Below, piece after piece: positions 48,638 through 60,196 of a stretch of 64,000 nucleotides of DNA. This DNA is from CAVUMR01 sp963742715. GTDB lineage: Bacteria > Actinomycetota > Actinomycetes > Mycobacteriales > Micromonosporaceae. Below the pieces are notes generated by a model. It was not told where the DNA came from. It ran no database searches and saw only the letters and a program-made list of their open reading frames with translations. Numbering within the stretch: position 1 is the first letter of the stretch; the number at the start of each line of letters is the position of its first letter. The position numbers were made by a program, and so were the translations under genes. The stretch is from contig CAVUMR010000002.1 in NCBI GenBank assembly GCA_963742715.1, forward strand, positions 1,054,001-1,118,000, given 5' to 3'.

Positions 48638-49414
48638 ATGGACACCAGCGTGCAGAAGATCCAGCGCGTCGACGTACTCGGCGTCGGCATCTCCGCGGTC
48701 AACATGACCATGGCGGTCGACGAGGTGACCCGCTGGATCGACCAGCGCGAACAGCACTACGTGTGCGTCACCGGCGTACACGGGGTGATGGAGTCCCAGC
48801 GCGATCCCGAGCTGAAGGCGATCCACAACGCCTCCGGGCTCACTACACCCGACGGGATGCCGATGGTCTGGGCCGGTCGCAAGGCCGGCGCGGACTGGAT
48901 GTCCCGGGTGTACGGGCCGGACCTGATGCTGGCGCTGCTGGAACGGTCGGTAGAACGGGGCTGGCGGTCGTTCCTGTACGGCGGCAAGGACGGCGTACCG
49001 GAGTTGCTGACCGCCAAGCTGCTCGAACGGTTCCCGAAGCTGGAGATCGTCGGGTCGTACTCGCCACCGTTCCGGGCGCTCACGCCGGACGAGGACGACG
49101 AGATCGTCCAGCGGATCAATGAGGCCAAGCCCGATCTGATCTGGGTCGGCCTGTCCACGCCGAAGCAGGAGCGCTGGATGTCGGCCCACGCCGGTCGGCT
49201 GGCCGCGCCGGCGCTGCTCGGGGTGGGCGCCGCCTTCGACTTCCACGCCGGCCTGGTGACGCAGGCTCCGCCGTGGATGCAGCGCAACGGGCTGGAGTGG
49301 TTCTACCGGCTGACCCGCGAGCCGAAGCGGCTGTGGCGCCGGTACTTCCAGAACAACCCCGCGTTCGTCGCGAAGATCATGCGCCGTCCACCGCGGCTGC
49401 GCGACAGCATGTGA
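48638..49414 (+). CDS. WecG/TagA/CpsF family glycosyltransferase
   Basis: GT26-family enzyme that adds a ManNAcA- or ManNAc-like sugar to a lipid carrier. The 258-residue protein has RVDVLGVGISAVNMTMAVDE, the TGVHGVMESQRDPEL...NASGLTTPDGMPMVW segment with the catalytic Asp, FLYGGKDGVPELLTAKLL, LIWVGLSTPKQERWMSAHAG and a C-terminal APPWMQRNGLEWFYRLTREP. ATG 48638 with a weak SD. Together with the preceding epimerase it suggests a surface-polysaccharide step, but the product cannot be named. Confidence 0.9.
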   Translation: MDTSVQKIQRVDVLGVGISAVNMTMAVDEVTRWIDQREQHYVCVTGVHGVMESQRDPELKAIHNASGLTTPDGMPMVWAGRKAGADWMSRVYGPDLMLALLERSVERGWRSFLYGGKDGVPELLTAKLLERFPKLEIVGSYSPPFRALTPDEDDEIVQRINEAKPDLIWVGLSTPKQERWMSAHAGRLAAPALLGVGAAFDFHAGLVTQAPPWMQRNGLEWFYRLTREPKRLWRRYFQNNPAFVAKIMRRPPRLRDSM

Positions 49415-49415
49415 C

Positions 49416-49445
49416 ACGTGCCCGCCGGACAGCCGGCGGGCACGT
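49416..49445. terminator. Terminator hairpin after the WecG-type gene
   Basis: 13-bp stem ACGTGCCCGCCGG / CCGGCGGGCACGT with loop ACAG starts 1 nt after the stop and lies before the convergent VOC gene. No U-run. Confidence 0.8.
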
Positions 49446-49460
49446 TCACGTTCGAAGGGT

Positions 49461-49883
49461 CTATGCCCGGCTGAACGCCTGGGTCAGCCGGATGTTGTTG
49501 CCGGACGGGTCCCGGAACGCCGCGTCGATCCCGTACGGCCGCTCCTCGGGCTCCTCGACGAACTCCACACCGCGGTCGCGGAGTTCCTTGAAGGAGCCGT
49601 GGCAGTCGTCGGTGACCAGGAACACCGTGCCGGAGAAACCCTTGGCGGTCACGTCCCGTACCTGCTCCGCCGTGGCCGGGTCCATCACCGGCGGGCCGGG
49701 GATCGCCATCAGCACGATGTCGATCTCCGGCTGGTCGGACGGCCCGACCGTGAGCCAGCGAAAGTCGCCCATCTCGGCGACGGTCACGTCGCTGCGTACC
49801 TCCATGCCGACCTTCCTGGTCCAGAATTCGAGTGCCTCGTCCTGGTCGTGCACCCACAACTGGACGCTGCCGATCTTGACCAT
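49461..49883 (-). CDS. VOC (glyoxalase/bleomycin-resistance) family protein
   Basis: A 140-residue protein of the VOC fold with two beta-alpha-beta-beta-beta modules: VKIGSVQLWVHDQDEALEFW then RWLTVGPSDQPEIDIVLMAI, and VFLVTDDCHGSFKELRDRG then AAFRDPSGNNIRLTQAF. Potential metal ligands are few (one Glu in the EIDI position, His and Glu elsewhere). Substrate unknown. An AraC-type gene lies upstream in the same direction (35-bp gap), so the pair are probably co-expressed. Confidence 0.85.
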   Translation of the reverse strand: MVKIGSVQLWVHDQDEALEFWTRKVGMEVRSDVTVAEMGDFRWLTVGPSDQPEIDIVLMAIPGPPVMDPATAEQVRDVTAKGFSGTVFLVTDDCHGSFKELRDRGVEFVEEPEERPYGIDAAFRDPSGNNIRLTQAFSRA

Positions 49884-49918
49884 CGTGTGCCCCCTCTTCG
49901 AGTCTGTTGACGATCACG

Positions 49919-50386
49919 CTAGGTGGGGGACGGGGCGCCGGTCTTCTCCAAACGTCCGGAGTTGCGCGGCCGCGGGTCGTGGCTGCGGGCGCGGTGCGGC
50001 CGACCGTACGCACGGAGCACACAGGCGGGGATGAGCGCGTAGTCCGCGGCCGGCGGGAAGGACCGGCGGTAGGCCAGCGGGGACCTCCCGTACGTCCTGG
50101 TGAAACTGGTGGTGAACGAACCGACGCTGGACAGCCCGACCGAGTGGCAGATGTACGCGACGGAACGGTCGGTGGACCGCAGCAGGGCCGCCGCCCGTTC
50201 CAGCCGCCGGGTCAGCAGGTACGCGTGCGGAGACTCGCCGAACGCGCGGCGGAACTCCTCGCTGAAGTGGCCGCGGGACAGCCCGGCCCTGCGGGCGAGG
50301 TCACGTACGGTCAGCGGCTCGGCGTACCGCGCGTCGGCCAGGTCCTTGGCTCGCAGCAGGTGCCGGGCTGGCGGTACGGAGGCCAT
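49919..50386 (-). CDS. Minimal AraC-type regulator
   Basis: A 155-residue protein that is little more than the AraC DNA-binding domain. First helix-turn-helix: PLTVRDLARRAGLSRGHFSE and FRRAFGESPHAYLLTRRLER. Second: VAYICHSVGLSSVGSFTTSF, then RTYGRSPLAYRR. There is no N-terminal ligand domain, so it may respond through abundance (as MarA/SoxS types do). The Arg-rich tail after ~115 is not conserved-looking. Its likely target is the VOC gene next to it. Confidence 0.85.
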   Translation of the reverse strand: MASVPPARHLLRAKDLADARYAEPLTVRDLARRAGLSRGHFSEEFRRAFGESPHAYLLTRRLERAAALLRSTDRSVAYICHSVGLSSVGSFTTSFTRTYGRSPLAYRRSFPPAADYALIPACVLRAYGRPHRARSHDPRPRNSGRLEKTGAPSPT

Positions 50387-50510
50387 GCCTCACGGTAACG
50401 GCTGATGACCCCGGTTAGCCCGGCGCGGAGCTGACGGATCGTCAGCGTCGCTCTCCACTCGTCGGAGTGTGGTCCCTTGACGGCTCGGGCCCGCACGGCC
50501 CGGAGCGCGT

Positions 50511-51764
50511 TCACACTTTCCAGATCGCTGAGAGAGGCAGCGCCCGCAGGCGGTCACCGAATGGCAATGCCTGCTCCCCCGCATAGAGCACGATCCCGGC
50601 GATCAGCCGGTCTCCGGCTCGGCTGGCAAGGTGCCGGATTCCCCGGAAGTCGTCGGTGCGGACCGTTTCGGCGGCCTTCACCTCGATCGCGACCAGTTCC
50701 CCCGACGCGTGCTCCAGCACGGCATCGACCTCATGGCCGTTGCGGTCGCGGTAGTGGTACAGCTGAACCAGCTCTGTCGACCAGGACAGCTGACGAGCTA
50801 GTTCGGTCAAGACAAAGTTCTCGATCAACGGGCCGATCGGAGTGGTTAACAGTCGTGCCCTCTTCAGCGTGATCCCGGCGAGGTGACCAGCAAGTCCGGC
50901 ATCGATCACCATGAGCTTCGGTCTCGCCACCGCCCTGGTGGTCAGATTGTTGGACCAGGCTGGGATCCGGCGGATGACAAACAGCAGTTCGAGCAGGTCG
51001 AGGTACCGCTTGACCGTGGTGGCCGGGACGTTGAGCGTGCCGGCGAGCGTCACGGGCGCCGCGAGTGACGCCATCTGCGCCGCCACCACATTCAGCAGGC
51101 GGCGCATGTCGGCCGGTCGCTCGATCTCGGAAACCTGAGCGATGTCCAAATTGATCAGGTCCGCGACATACGACTCGAAGAAGCGGGCACGGCGGCCCAG
51201 GTCGCGACGCCGAACAGCCTCCGGATACCCGCCGCGGAGGGCGCGCTCCAGGTAGTCCTCGCGGCGCAGGTCGGACCTGGGCACCGAGAGATCGGCTCCC
51301 TGGCTGAACACCGCATCGATGAAGCTGCTGTGCGGCCCCTCAAGTTCCCCCTGCGCCAGTGGCCACAGTTCGATGGTTTCCGCTCGGCCGGGGAGTAGGT
51401 CCGGGATGCTGTGCAAAGCGAGCAGCCGGGCCGAACCGGTGAGCAGAAAACGGCCGGGGCGAGGGTCCCGATCCACATCGTGCTTGATCGCAAGCATGAG
51501 GTCCGGCACCCGTTGCACCTCATCGATGACGAGTAGACCGTCGTGCCGCACGAAGGCCGCAGGGTCAGAGGCTGCGGCCGAGCGGGTCGCGGCATCGTCC
51601 AGATAGCGCAGCTGCACCGTCGGCGCATCCTGCGCGACCAGCCGGGCCAGGGTGCTCTTGCCGGTCTGGCGCGCCCCGTTAATTACCACGACACGGGTGT
51701 CAGACAACGCGGTTCGCACGGCGTCGTTCGCGCGCCGCGGATATAACGTTTCTGCTGGTAACAC
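50511..51764 (-). CDS. AAA ATPase with C-terminal DUF4143 domain
   Basis: A 417-residue protein of the stand-alone ATPase plus DUF4143 class. Walker A GARQTGKSTLARLV near 31-44, Walker B LLVIDEVQRVPDL, sensor LLTGSARLLAL. DUF4143 begins around 190 (FFESYVADLINLDIAQVSEI) and ends in a nuclease-like fold: YRDRNGHEVDAVLEHASGEL and VAIEVKAAET with the E-VD-E-EVK pattern. Members are frequent accessory genes of unknown role and often sit in toxin/antitoxin-like or phage contexts. Base composition is less GTAC-rich than neighbours. GTG start is 6 nt after a minus-strand -10 TACCTT (51771-51776), so probably leaderless. Confidence 0.87.
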   Translation of the reverse strand: MLPAETLYPRRANDAVRTALSDTRVVVINGARQTGKSTLARLVAQDAPTVQLRYLDDAATRSAAASDPAAFVRHDGLLVIDEVQRVPDLMLAIKHDVDRDPRPGRFLLTGSARLLALHSIPDLLPGRAETIELWPLAQGELEGPHSSFIDAVFSQGADLSVPRSDLRREDYLERALRGGYPEAVRRRDLGRRARFFESYVADLINLDIAQVSEIERPADMRRLLNVVAAQMASLAAPVTLAGTLNVPATTVKRYLDLLELLFVIRRIPAWSNNLTTRAVARPKLMVIDAGLAGHLAGITLKRARLLTTPIGPLIENFVLTELARQLSWSTELVQLYHYRDRNGHEVDAVLEHASGELVAIEVKAAETVRTDDFRGIRHLASRAGDRLIAGIVLYAGEQALPFGDRLRALPLSAIWKV

Positions 51765-51770
51765 CCTACG

Positions 51771-51776
51771 AAGGTA
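51771..51776 (-). promoter_or_regulatory. -10 element of the leaderless ATPase gene
   Basis: TACCTT on the minus strand, 6 bases before the GTG start at 51764. The expected -35 zone falls inside the first 22-bp repeat. Confidence 0.45.
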
Positions 51777-51784
51777 TCAGCGAC

Positions 51785-51872
51785 GTGGTTGTTTCGCGAG
51801 AGTACTGTGGTTGTTTCGCTGACTTGACGTGGCTGTTTTGCTGCATCCTCGTGGTTGGATTGTCGAAGGCGC
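51785..51872. repeat. Four tandem 22-bp repeats with a 13-bp core, GTGGTTGTTTCGC
   Basis: Cores start at 51785, 51807, 51829 and 51851, exactly 22 bp apart (two helical turns). The first two cores are identical, the third is GTGGCTGTTTTGC and the fourth GTGGTTGGATTGT. The 9-bp spacers differ completely (GAGAGTACT, TGACTTGAC, TGCATCCTC, GAAGGCGCT), so selection is on the core. The array begins 21 bp upstream of the ATPase start and lies across its likely -35 region, i.e. a probable operator array or iteron-like site. Confidence 0.75.
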
Positions 51873-52059
51873 TCGTGCGGCATCGTGTCCAGACGGTGGG
51901 CTGCGAGGCTGGTCACGGCCCTGGTGGAGCGCTGGCCGGTGGCGTCGCAACCGAGGTCACGTAGACTCGGCCAGATCCGCGGGCCGACGTCGTCCCATTT
52001 CCCGCACCGAAGGCACTCCGCTTCCAGCACCGCTTTCGGTAGGACGACGAAGGAGGCCC

Positions 52060-55000
52060 ATGCCGCACGTGAACTCCACCGTGCCCTCGAATCACGGCTT
52101 CCCCGACGGTCCCAGCTTCCCCGACGGTCCCAGTCTTCCCGGCGGGCTGTACGACCCCGCGAACGAGCACGACTCCTGTGGCGTGGCGTTCGTGGTGGAC
52201 CTGGCCGGCCGGCGTTCAGCCGGAGTGGTGGCCGCCGGCCTGTCCGCGCTGTGCCGGATGGAACACCGGGGAGCGCAGGGCGCCGAGGACAACACCGGCG
52301 ACGGGGCCGGCATCCTGCTCCAGGTACCGGACGAGTTCTACCGGAGCGTGGTCGACTTCCGGCTCCCGCCGGCGGGACGGTACGCGACCGGGCTGGCGTT
52401 CCTGCCGCAGGACGCCGCCGACGCCGAACAGGCCATGCGGATCGTGATGAAGTACGCGGTCGCCGAGGGCGCGGAGCTGCTCGGCTGGCGGGACGTACCG
52501 GTGGACCCGACCGGGCTCGGCGCCTCCGCAGTCGCCGAGCTGCCGCGGATCCGGCAACTGTTTCTCAGCTCACCCGGGCGCGAGGGGATCGAGCTCGACC
52601 GGATCGCGTACTGCGTGCGCAAGCAGGCCGAGCGGGAGTCGCGGGAGCGGCGGGCACCGGTGTACTTCCCGTCGCTGTCGTCACGGACCATCGTGTACAA
52701 GGGGATGCTCACCCCCGCGCAGCTGCCGGGCTTCTTCCCCGAGCTCCGACGTGAAGAGCTGACCAGCGCGATCGCGCTGGTACACAGCCGGTTCTCCACG
52801 AACACGTTCCCGTCCTGGCCGCTGGCCCACCCGTACCGGCTGGTCGCGCACAACGGGGAGATCAACACCATCCGGGGGAACCGGAACTGGATGGCCGCCC
52901 GCGAGGCGCTGCTCGCCAGCGACGCGCTGCCCGGACGGCTGCGCCGGCTGTTCCCGGTCTGTACCCCCGGAGCCAGCGACTCGGCCACCTTCGACGAGGT
53001 ACTCGAGCTGCTGCACCTGGCCGGCCGGCCGCTGCCGCACGCGGTACTGACGATGATCCCGGAGGCGTGGGAGAACGACCCTTCGATGGATCCGGCCAGG
53101 CGCGCGTTCTACCAGTTCCACGCCTGCCTGATGGAGCCGTGGGACGGACCGGCCTGCGTGGCGTTCAGCGACGGCACGGTCATCGGTGCCGTGCTCGATC
53201 GCAACGGCCTGCGGCCGGCGCGCTGGTGGCGTACCGCGGACGGGTTGGTCGTGTTGGCCAGCGAGGCCGGCGTGGTGGACGCGGATCCGGCCCGGGTGGT
53301 GGCCAAGGGCCGGCTGCGGCCGGGTCGGATGTTCCTGGTCGACACCGCGGCCGGCCGGATCGTCGACGACGACGAGATCAAGGCGTCGCTCGCCGCCGAC
53401 CAGCCGTACGAGGAGTGGCTGCACGCCGGGCTGATGCACCTGGAGACGCTGCCCGAGCGCGAGCACGTGGTGTACACGCACGACAGCGTGCTGCGCCGGC
53501 AGCAGACCTTCGGGTACACCGAGGAGGAGCTCAAGCTGCTGCTCGGGCCGATGTCGCGGACCGGCGCCGAGCCGGTCGGCTCGATGGGCACCGATACCCC
53601 GGTGGCCGTGCTCAGCAAGCGCCCGCGGCTGCTCTACGACTACTTCACCCAGCTGTTCGCCCAGGTCACGAACCCGCCGCTGGACGCGATCCGGGAAGAG
53701 CTGGTGACCAGCGTGTCGACCACGATCGGGCCGGAGCAGAACCTGCTCGCGCCCGGGCCGGCGAGCTGCCGGCAGATCGTGCTGCCGTACCCGGTGATCG
53801 ACAACGACGAGCTGGCCAAGATCCTGTCCATCGACGAGGACGGCAACCTGCCTGGCTTCCGGGCGGTCCGGGTGTCCGGGCTGTACCGGGTGGCCGACGG
53901 CGCGGCCGGCATGAAGGCCCGGCTCACCGAGATCTGCCGGCACGTGTCCGAAGCGATCGAGGACGGGGTACGCATCCTGGTGCTGTCCGACCGGGACTCC
54001 ACCGCCGATCTCGCGCCGATCCCGTCACTGCTGCTCACCGCCGCGGTACACCAGCATCTGGTGCGCGAGCAGACCCGTACCCAGGTCGCGCTGGTGGTGG
54101 AGTCGGGCGACTGCCGCGAGGTGCACCACGTCGCGGTACTGCTCGGCTACGGTGCCGCCGCGGTCAACCCGTACCTGGCCTTCGAGTCGATCGAGGACCT
54201 GATCTCGACCGGCCGGCTGCCCGGGTACGGCGCCGACGACCCGACCGCCGCGGCGACCGCCATCCGCAGGTACGTCAAGGCGCTCGGCAAGGGCGTACTG
54301 AAGATCATGTCGAAGATGGGGATCTCCACGGTCGCGTCGTACTGCGGTGCCCAGGTGTTCGAGGCGACCGGACTCGGCCGGCCGCTGATCGACCGGTACT
54401 TCGCCGGTACGAGCAGCCGGATCGGCGGGGTCGGACTGGACGTGATCGCGCGCGAGGTGGCGCAGCGGCACGCCCGGGCGTACCCGGCGAACCCGGCCGA
54501 GAAGACGCACCGGCGGCTGGAGGTGGGCGGGGAGTACCAGTGGCGCCGTGAGGGCGAGGTACACCTGTTCAACCCGGAGACGGTGTTCCTGCTGCAGCAC
54601 TCGACCCGGTCGGCGCAGTACGACGTGTTCAAGAGGTACACCTCCACTGTGGACAGACTCGCCGCCGAAACCGGATCGTTGCGCGGCCTGTTCCGGCTGC
54701 GTACCGGCCTCAGGCCGCGGGTGCCGATCGACGAGGTGGAGCCGGCCAGCGAGATCGTCAAGCGGTTCGCCACCGGCGCGATGAGCTACGGCTCGATCTC
54801 CGCGGAGGCGCACACCGACCTGGCGATCGCGATGAACTCACTCGGCGGCCGGTCCAACACCGGCGAGGGCGGCGAGGACGTCGACCGGTTGTACGACCCG
54901 TCGCGGCGGTCCGCGGTGAAGCAGGTGGCGTCCGGCCGGTTCGGCGTGACCAGCGAGTACCTGGTCCAGGCGGAGGATCTGCAGATCAAGATGGCGCAGG

Positions 55001-56647
55001 GCGCGAAGCCGGGGGAGGGCGGCCAACTGCCCGGCAGCAAGGTGTGGCCGTGGATCGCCCGTACCCGGCTGTCCACTCCCGGGGTGGGGCTGATCTCGCC
55101 GCCGCCGCACCACGACATCTACTCGATCGAGGATCTGGCCCAGCTCATCTACGACCTGCGCAACGCCAACCCGCTGGCGCGCATCCACGTGAAGCTGGTG
55201 GCCGAACTTGGCGTGGGTACGGTCGCGGCCGGCGTGGCGAAGGCGCACGCGGACGTGGTGCTGATCTCCGGACACGACGGCGGTACCGGCGCCGCGCCGA
55301 TGAACTCGCTCAAGCACGCCGGAGTGCCGTGGGAGCTGGGGCTGGCCGAAACCCAGCAGACGCTGCTGCTCAACCGGCTCCGGGACCGGATCACCGTGCA
55401 GGTCGACGGGCAGCTCAAGACCGGTCGGGACGTGGTGATCGCGGCGCTGCTCGGTGCCGAGGAGTACGGCTTCGCCACCGCCCCGCTGATCGTGGCCGGC
55501 TGCGTGATGATGCGGGTCTGCCACCTCGACACCTGCCCGGTCGGGATCGCCACCCAGAACCCGGAGCTGCGCCGCCGGTACACCGGAAGCCCTGAGTTTT
55601 TGATCAATTTCTTCATGTTCCTGGCCGAGGAGGTCCGCGAGTACCTGGCCGAGCTCGGCTTCCGGTCACTGGACGAGGCGATCGGGCAGGTCGAGGCGCT
55701 CGACCTGGAGCCGGCGGTGGACCACTGGAAGGCGAGCGGCCTGGACCTCGCGCCGCTACTCCGGTCGTCCGCGGTGGAGGGACCCCGGCGGCGTACCTGG
55801 ACGCCGGACCACGGGCTGTCCGCCGCGCTGGACACCCGGCTGATCGAGCTGGCCGCACCCGCGCTGGCGGACGGCACCCCGGTGCGGGCGTCGCTGGAGC
55901 TGCGCAACACCGACCGCACCGTCGGCACGCTGTTGGGCAGCGAGGTGACCCGGCGATACGGGGGCGCCGGGCTGCCGCCGGACACCATCCAGCTGTCCTT
56001 CTCCGGTACCGCCGGGCAGTCGTTCGGCGCGTTCCTACCGCGCGGCGTCACGCTGCGGCTGTCCGGCGACGCGAACGACTACGTGGGCAAGGGCCTGTCC
56101 GGTGGCCGTCTGGTGGTACGCCCGGATCCGGCGGCCGCGTTCGAAGCGGCCGGCAACGTCATCGCCGGCAACACGCTGCTGTACGGGGCGACCGGTGGCG
56201 AACTGTTCTGCGACGGCGTGGTGGGGGAGCGGTTCGCGGTGCGCAACTCCGGCGCGACCGCGGTGGTGGCCGGCTGCGGCGACCACGGCTGCGAGTACAT
56301 GACCGGCGGGACCGTGGTCGTGCTCGGCACGGTCGGGCGCAACTTCGCGGCCGGCATGTCCGGCGGGGTCGCCTACGTGTGGAACCTCGACCCGACATTG
56401 GTGAACCGGGAACTGGTCGACCTGGCGGGCCTGTCGCGTGATGACGCGGACCTGGTCCGCGACCTGCTGCGACGGCAGCTGGCCGAAACCGGCTCGGCAC
56501 AGGCGGCGGCCCTGCTGGCGGACTGGCCGGCCGCCGTCGCCGGCTTCACCGCCGTCCTGCCGCGGGACTTTCAGCGGGTACGCGCGGCGATCCAGCAGGC
56601 CGAGGAGACCGGCCGCGACGTGGACGAGGTGGTCATGGAGGTGGCGC

Positions 56648-56655
<8 letters not shown>
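52060..56655 (+). CDS. gltB: Glutamate synthase (NADPH) large subunit
   Basis: Flavo-iron-sulphur enzyme making two glutamates from glutamine and 2-oxoglutarate. The ATG at 52060 (perfect AGGAGG at 52051-52056) gives 1531 residues. A ~39-residue propeptide with three GFPDGPS-type repeats precedes NEHDSCGVAFVVDL, whose Cys40 is the glutaminase nucleophile. Next comes the FMN-binding synthase domain (PGEGGQLPGSKV, PPPHHDIYSIEDLAQL, SGHDGGTGAAPMNS) with the 3Fe-4S motif CVMMRVCHLDTC, and a C-terminal GXGXG domain. Residues look intact throughout. The 3' end overlaps gltD by 8 nt. Confidence 0.97.
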
Positions 56656-58144
<1,489 letters not shown>

Positions 58145-58163
58145 CCGCAGCCGCGGCGGCCGC

Positions 58164-58752
58164 TCAGCGCACCACCAGCGCGGCGGCGTCCCGGGCGCTG
58201 CCCCAGACAGCTGTACGCCCGAACCGCCGTGTCCGTACAGGTGCACGCAGCGGGCCCCAGTACCGCCGATCGGCTCGGCCTGCAGTCGTACCGTCGGCCG
58301 ACCGGGGCGCAACCCGACCTCCACGCCGAGCACCTCGGCGGCGGCCAGCCGCGGCTCCACCTGGGCGCAGCGGGCCAGGATCTGCTCGGTGACCGCCGGG
58401 TCGGGTTCGAGGTCGTCGTCGTTCCCCAGCCCGACACCGCCGAGCAGTACCCGGTCCCCGTGCGGAAGGAAGCTGGTCCAGCTCGTACCGACGCCGCCCT
58501 CGAACAGGAACGTGTCGAGGCCGGGGTTGGCCACGATCACGTGCTGCCCCTTGATCGGGTACACGTCCGGATCGCCGGCGAGTGCGCGGTCAACCGCTGG
58601 ACCAGATACGGCAGGTACCGCCGCATGTCCACCACCGGCAGCTCCACCCAGAACCCGAGCGCGAACCCGGCCTGCTCGTCCGGCCGGCACGGTGCGTACC
58701 CCGCAATCCCGGCCGCCCTGGCCGCGGCCGGTCTACGCCGGACGCGGGGCAT
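58164..58752 (-). pseudogene. Decayed D-amino-acid oxidase gene
   Basis: Fragments of a DAO-type FAD oxidoreductase lie across three frames. Reading 58752 downwards: PRVRRRPAAARAAGIAGYAP and LGFWVELPVVDMRRYLPYLV, then (other frame) AGDPDVYPIKGQHVIVANPG and LPHGDRVLLGGVGLGNDDDL, then GLRPGRPTVRL and YGHGGSGVQLS, then (third frame) WGSARDAAALVVR ending at 58164. The N-terminal FAD-binding GxGxxG part is absent, ~50 residues between YLPYLV and AGDPDV are missing, and one base is missing at about 58210. Deletions of this size are real damage, not sequencing noise. It lies between gltD and pyk. Confidence 0.88.
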
Positions 58753-58759
58753 GGTCGAC

Positions 58760-58765
58760 TAGCCT
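58760..58765 (+). promoter_or_regulatory. -10 element of the leaderless pyk gene
   Basis: TAGCCT at 58760-58765 with the pyk GTG at 58772, 6 bases on, again the leaderless pattern. It lies at the 5' end of the remnant oxidase gene. Confidence 0.5.
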
Positions 58766-58771
58766 CAATCC

Positions 58772-60196
58772 GTGAGCCGTCGCGCCAAGATTGTCTGCAC
58801 CATCGGGCCCGTCACCGCCACTCCGGCCGGCATCCGTTCGCTGGTCGACGCCGGGATGGACATCGCCCGGCTCAACTTCAGTCACGGCACCCGGGACGAT
58901 CACGCCCGGGTGTACGAGCTGGTGCGCAAGGCGTCAGACGAGACAGGTCGCGCAGTCGCGGTGCTGGCCGACCTGCAGGGCCCGAAGATCCGGCTCGGTC
59001 GGTTCGCCGGCGGTATCGCCCAATGGCCGATCGGCGCGCCCGTGGTGCTCACCAGCGACGACGTCCTCGGTACCGCCGAGCGGGTGTCCGTGACGTACCC
59101 GCGGCTGCCGGCCGAGGTGCGCCCCGGGGACCGGCTGCTGGTCGACGACGGCCGGCTCGCCCTGCAGGTCCGGGGAGTACGCGGCAATGACATCGACTGC
59201 CTGGTCACCGAGGGCGGTACCGTCAGCGACCACAAAGGACTGTCGCTGCCGAATGTGGCGATCAGCGCGCCGGCGCTGTCCGAGAAGGACGCCGCGGACC
59301 TGCGGTTCGCGCTCGGCATGCAGGTGGACCTGGTGGCGCTGTCGTTCGTGCGGTCACCGGACGACATCAAGCCGCTGCACGAGATCATGGCCGAGGTCGG
59401 TCGCCGGCTGCCGGTACTCGCCAAGATCGAGAAGCCGGAGGCGGTGGACCGGCTGGAGGAGATCGCCAAGACATTCGACGGGATGATGGTCGCGCGCGGC
59501 GACCTGGGCGTCGAGTTGCCGCTGGAACAGGTACCGCTGGTCCAGAAGCGGGCGGTCGGGCTGTGCCGGGAGTACGCCAAACCGGTCATCGTGGCGACCC
59601 AGATGCTCGACTCGATGATCTCCGATCCGCGTCCGACCCGGGCTGAGGCGTCGGACGTGGCCAACGCGGTACTCGACGGCGCGGACGCGCTGATGCTCTC
59701 CGGCGAGACCAGCATCGGCCGGTATCCGGTGCCGGCCGTACACACCATGGCGAGCATCATCACGACCACCGAGTCCGGCGAGTTCGCGGTACCACCGATG
59801 CGACACGGGCCGAGGACGATCGGCGGCGCGGTCACCGAGGCGGCGGTGTACATCGCCGAGTCGGTCGGCGCCAAGGCGCTGGTCGCGTTCACCAAGACCG
59901 GCGAGACGGTACGTCGGATGGCCCGGTTGCACTGCCCGCTGCCGCTGCTCGCGTTCACGACCGAGCAGGCGGTACGCAGTCAACTGGCCCTGTCCTGGGG
60001 CGTGGAGACGTTCCTGACGCCGGTGGTACGCCATACCGACGAGATGTTCCGGCAGGTCGATCACGCGCTGCTCGAACTCGGCCGGGGGAAGCTGGGTGAT
60101 GCGGTGGTGATCGTCGCCGGCAGCCCGCCGGGCACGCCCGGTTCGACCAACACGGTGCGGGTACACCATCTCGGTTCGCTGTCCGAGGCGCTGTGA
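58772..60196 (+). CDS. pyk: Pyruvate kinase
   Basis: Glycolytic enzyme: phosphoenolpyruvate + ADP to pyruvate + ATP. The 474 residues begin SRRAKIVCTIGPVTATPAGI, then MDIARLNFSHGTRDDH, VLADLQGPKIRLG, the B domain, VDLVALSFVRSPDDI, the catalytic KIEKPEAVDRL, MVARGDLGVELPLEQVP, ATQMLDSMISDPRPTRAEAS with LSGETSIGRYP, and a C-terminal domain. Length is typical. GTG at 58772. The stop overlaps the thioesterase start by 4 nt. Confidence 0.97.
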   Translation: MSRRAKIVCTIGPVTATPAGIRSLVDAGMDIARLNFSHGTRDDHARVYELVRKASDETGRAVAVLADLQGPKIRLGRFAGGIAQWPIGAPVVLTSDDVLGTAERVSVTYPRLPAEVRPGDRLLVDDGRLALQVRGVRGNDIDCLVTEGGTVSDHKGLSLPNVAISAPALSEKDAADLRFALGMQVDLVALSFVRSPDDIKPLHEIMAEVGRRLPVLAKIEKPEAVDRLEEIAKTFDGMMVARGDLGVELPLEQVPLVQKRAVGLCREYAKPVIVATQMLDSMISDPRPTRAEASDVANAVLDGADALMLSGETSIGRYPVPAVHTMASIITTTESGEFAVPPMRHGPRTIGGAVTEAAVYIAESVGAKALVAFTKTGETVRRMARLHCPLPLLAFTTEQAVRSQLALSWGVETFLTPVVRHTDEMFRQVDHALLELGRGKLGDAVVIVAGSPPGTPGSTNTVRVHHLGSLSEAL

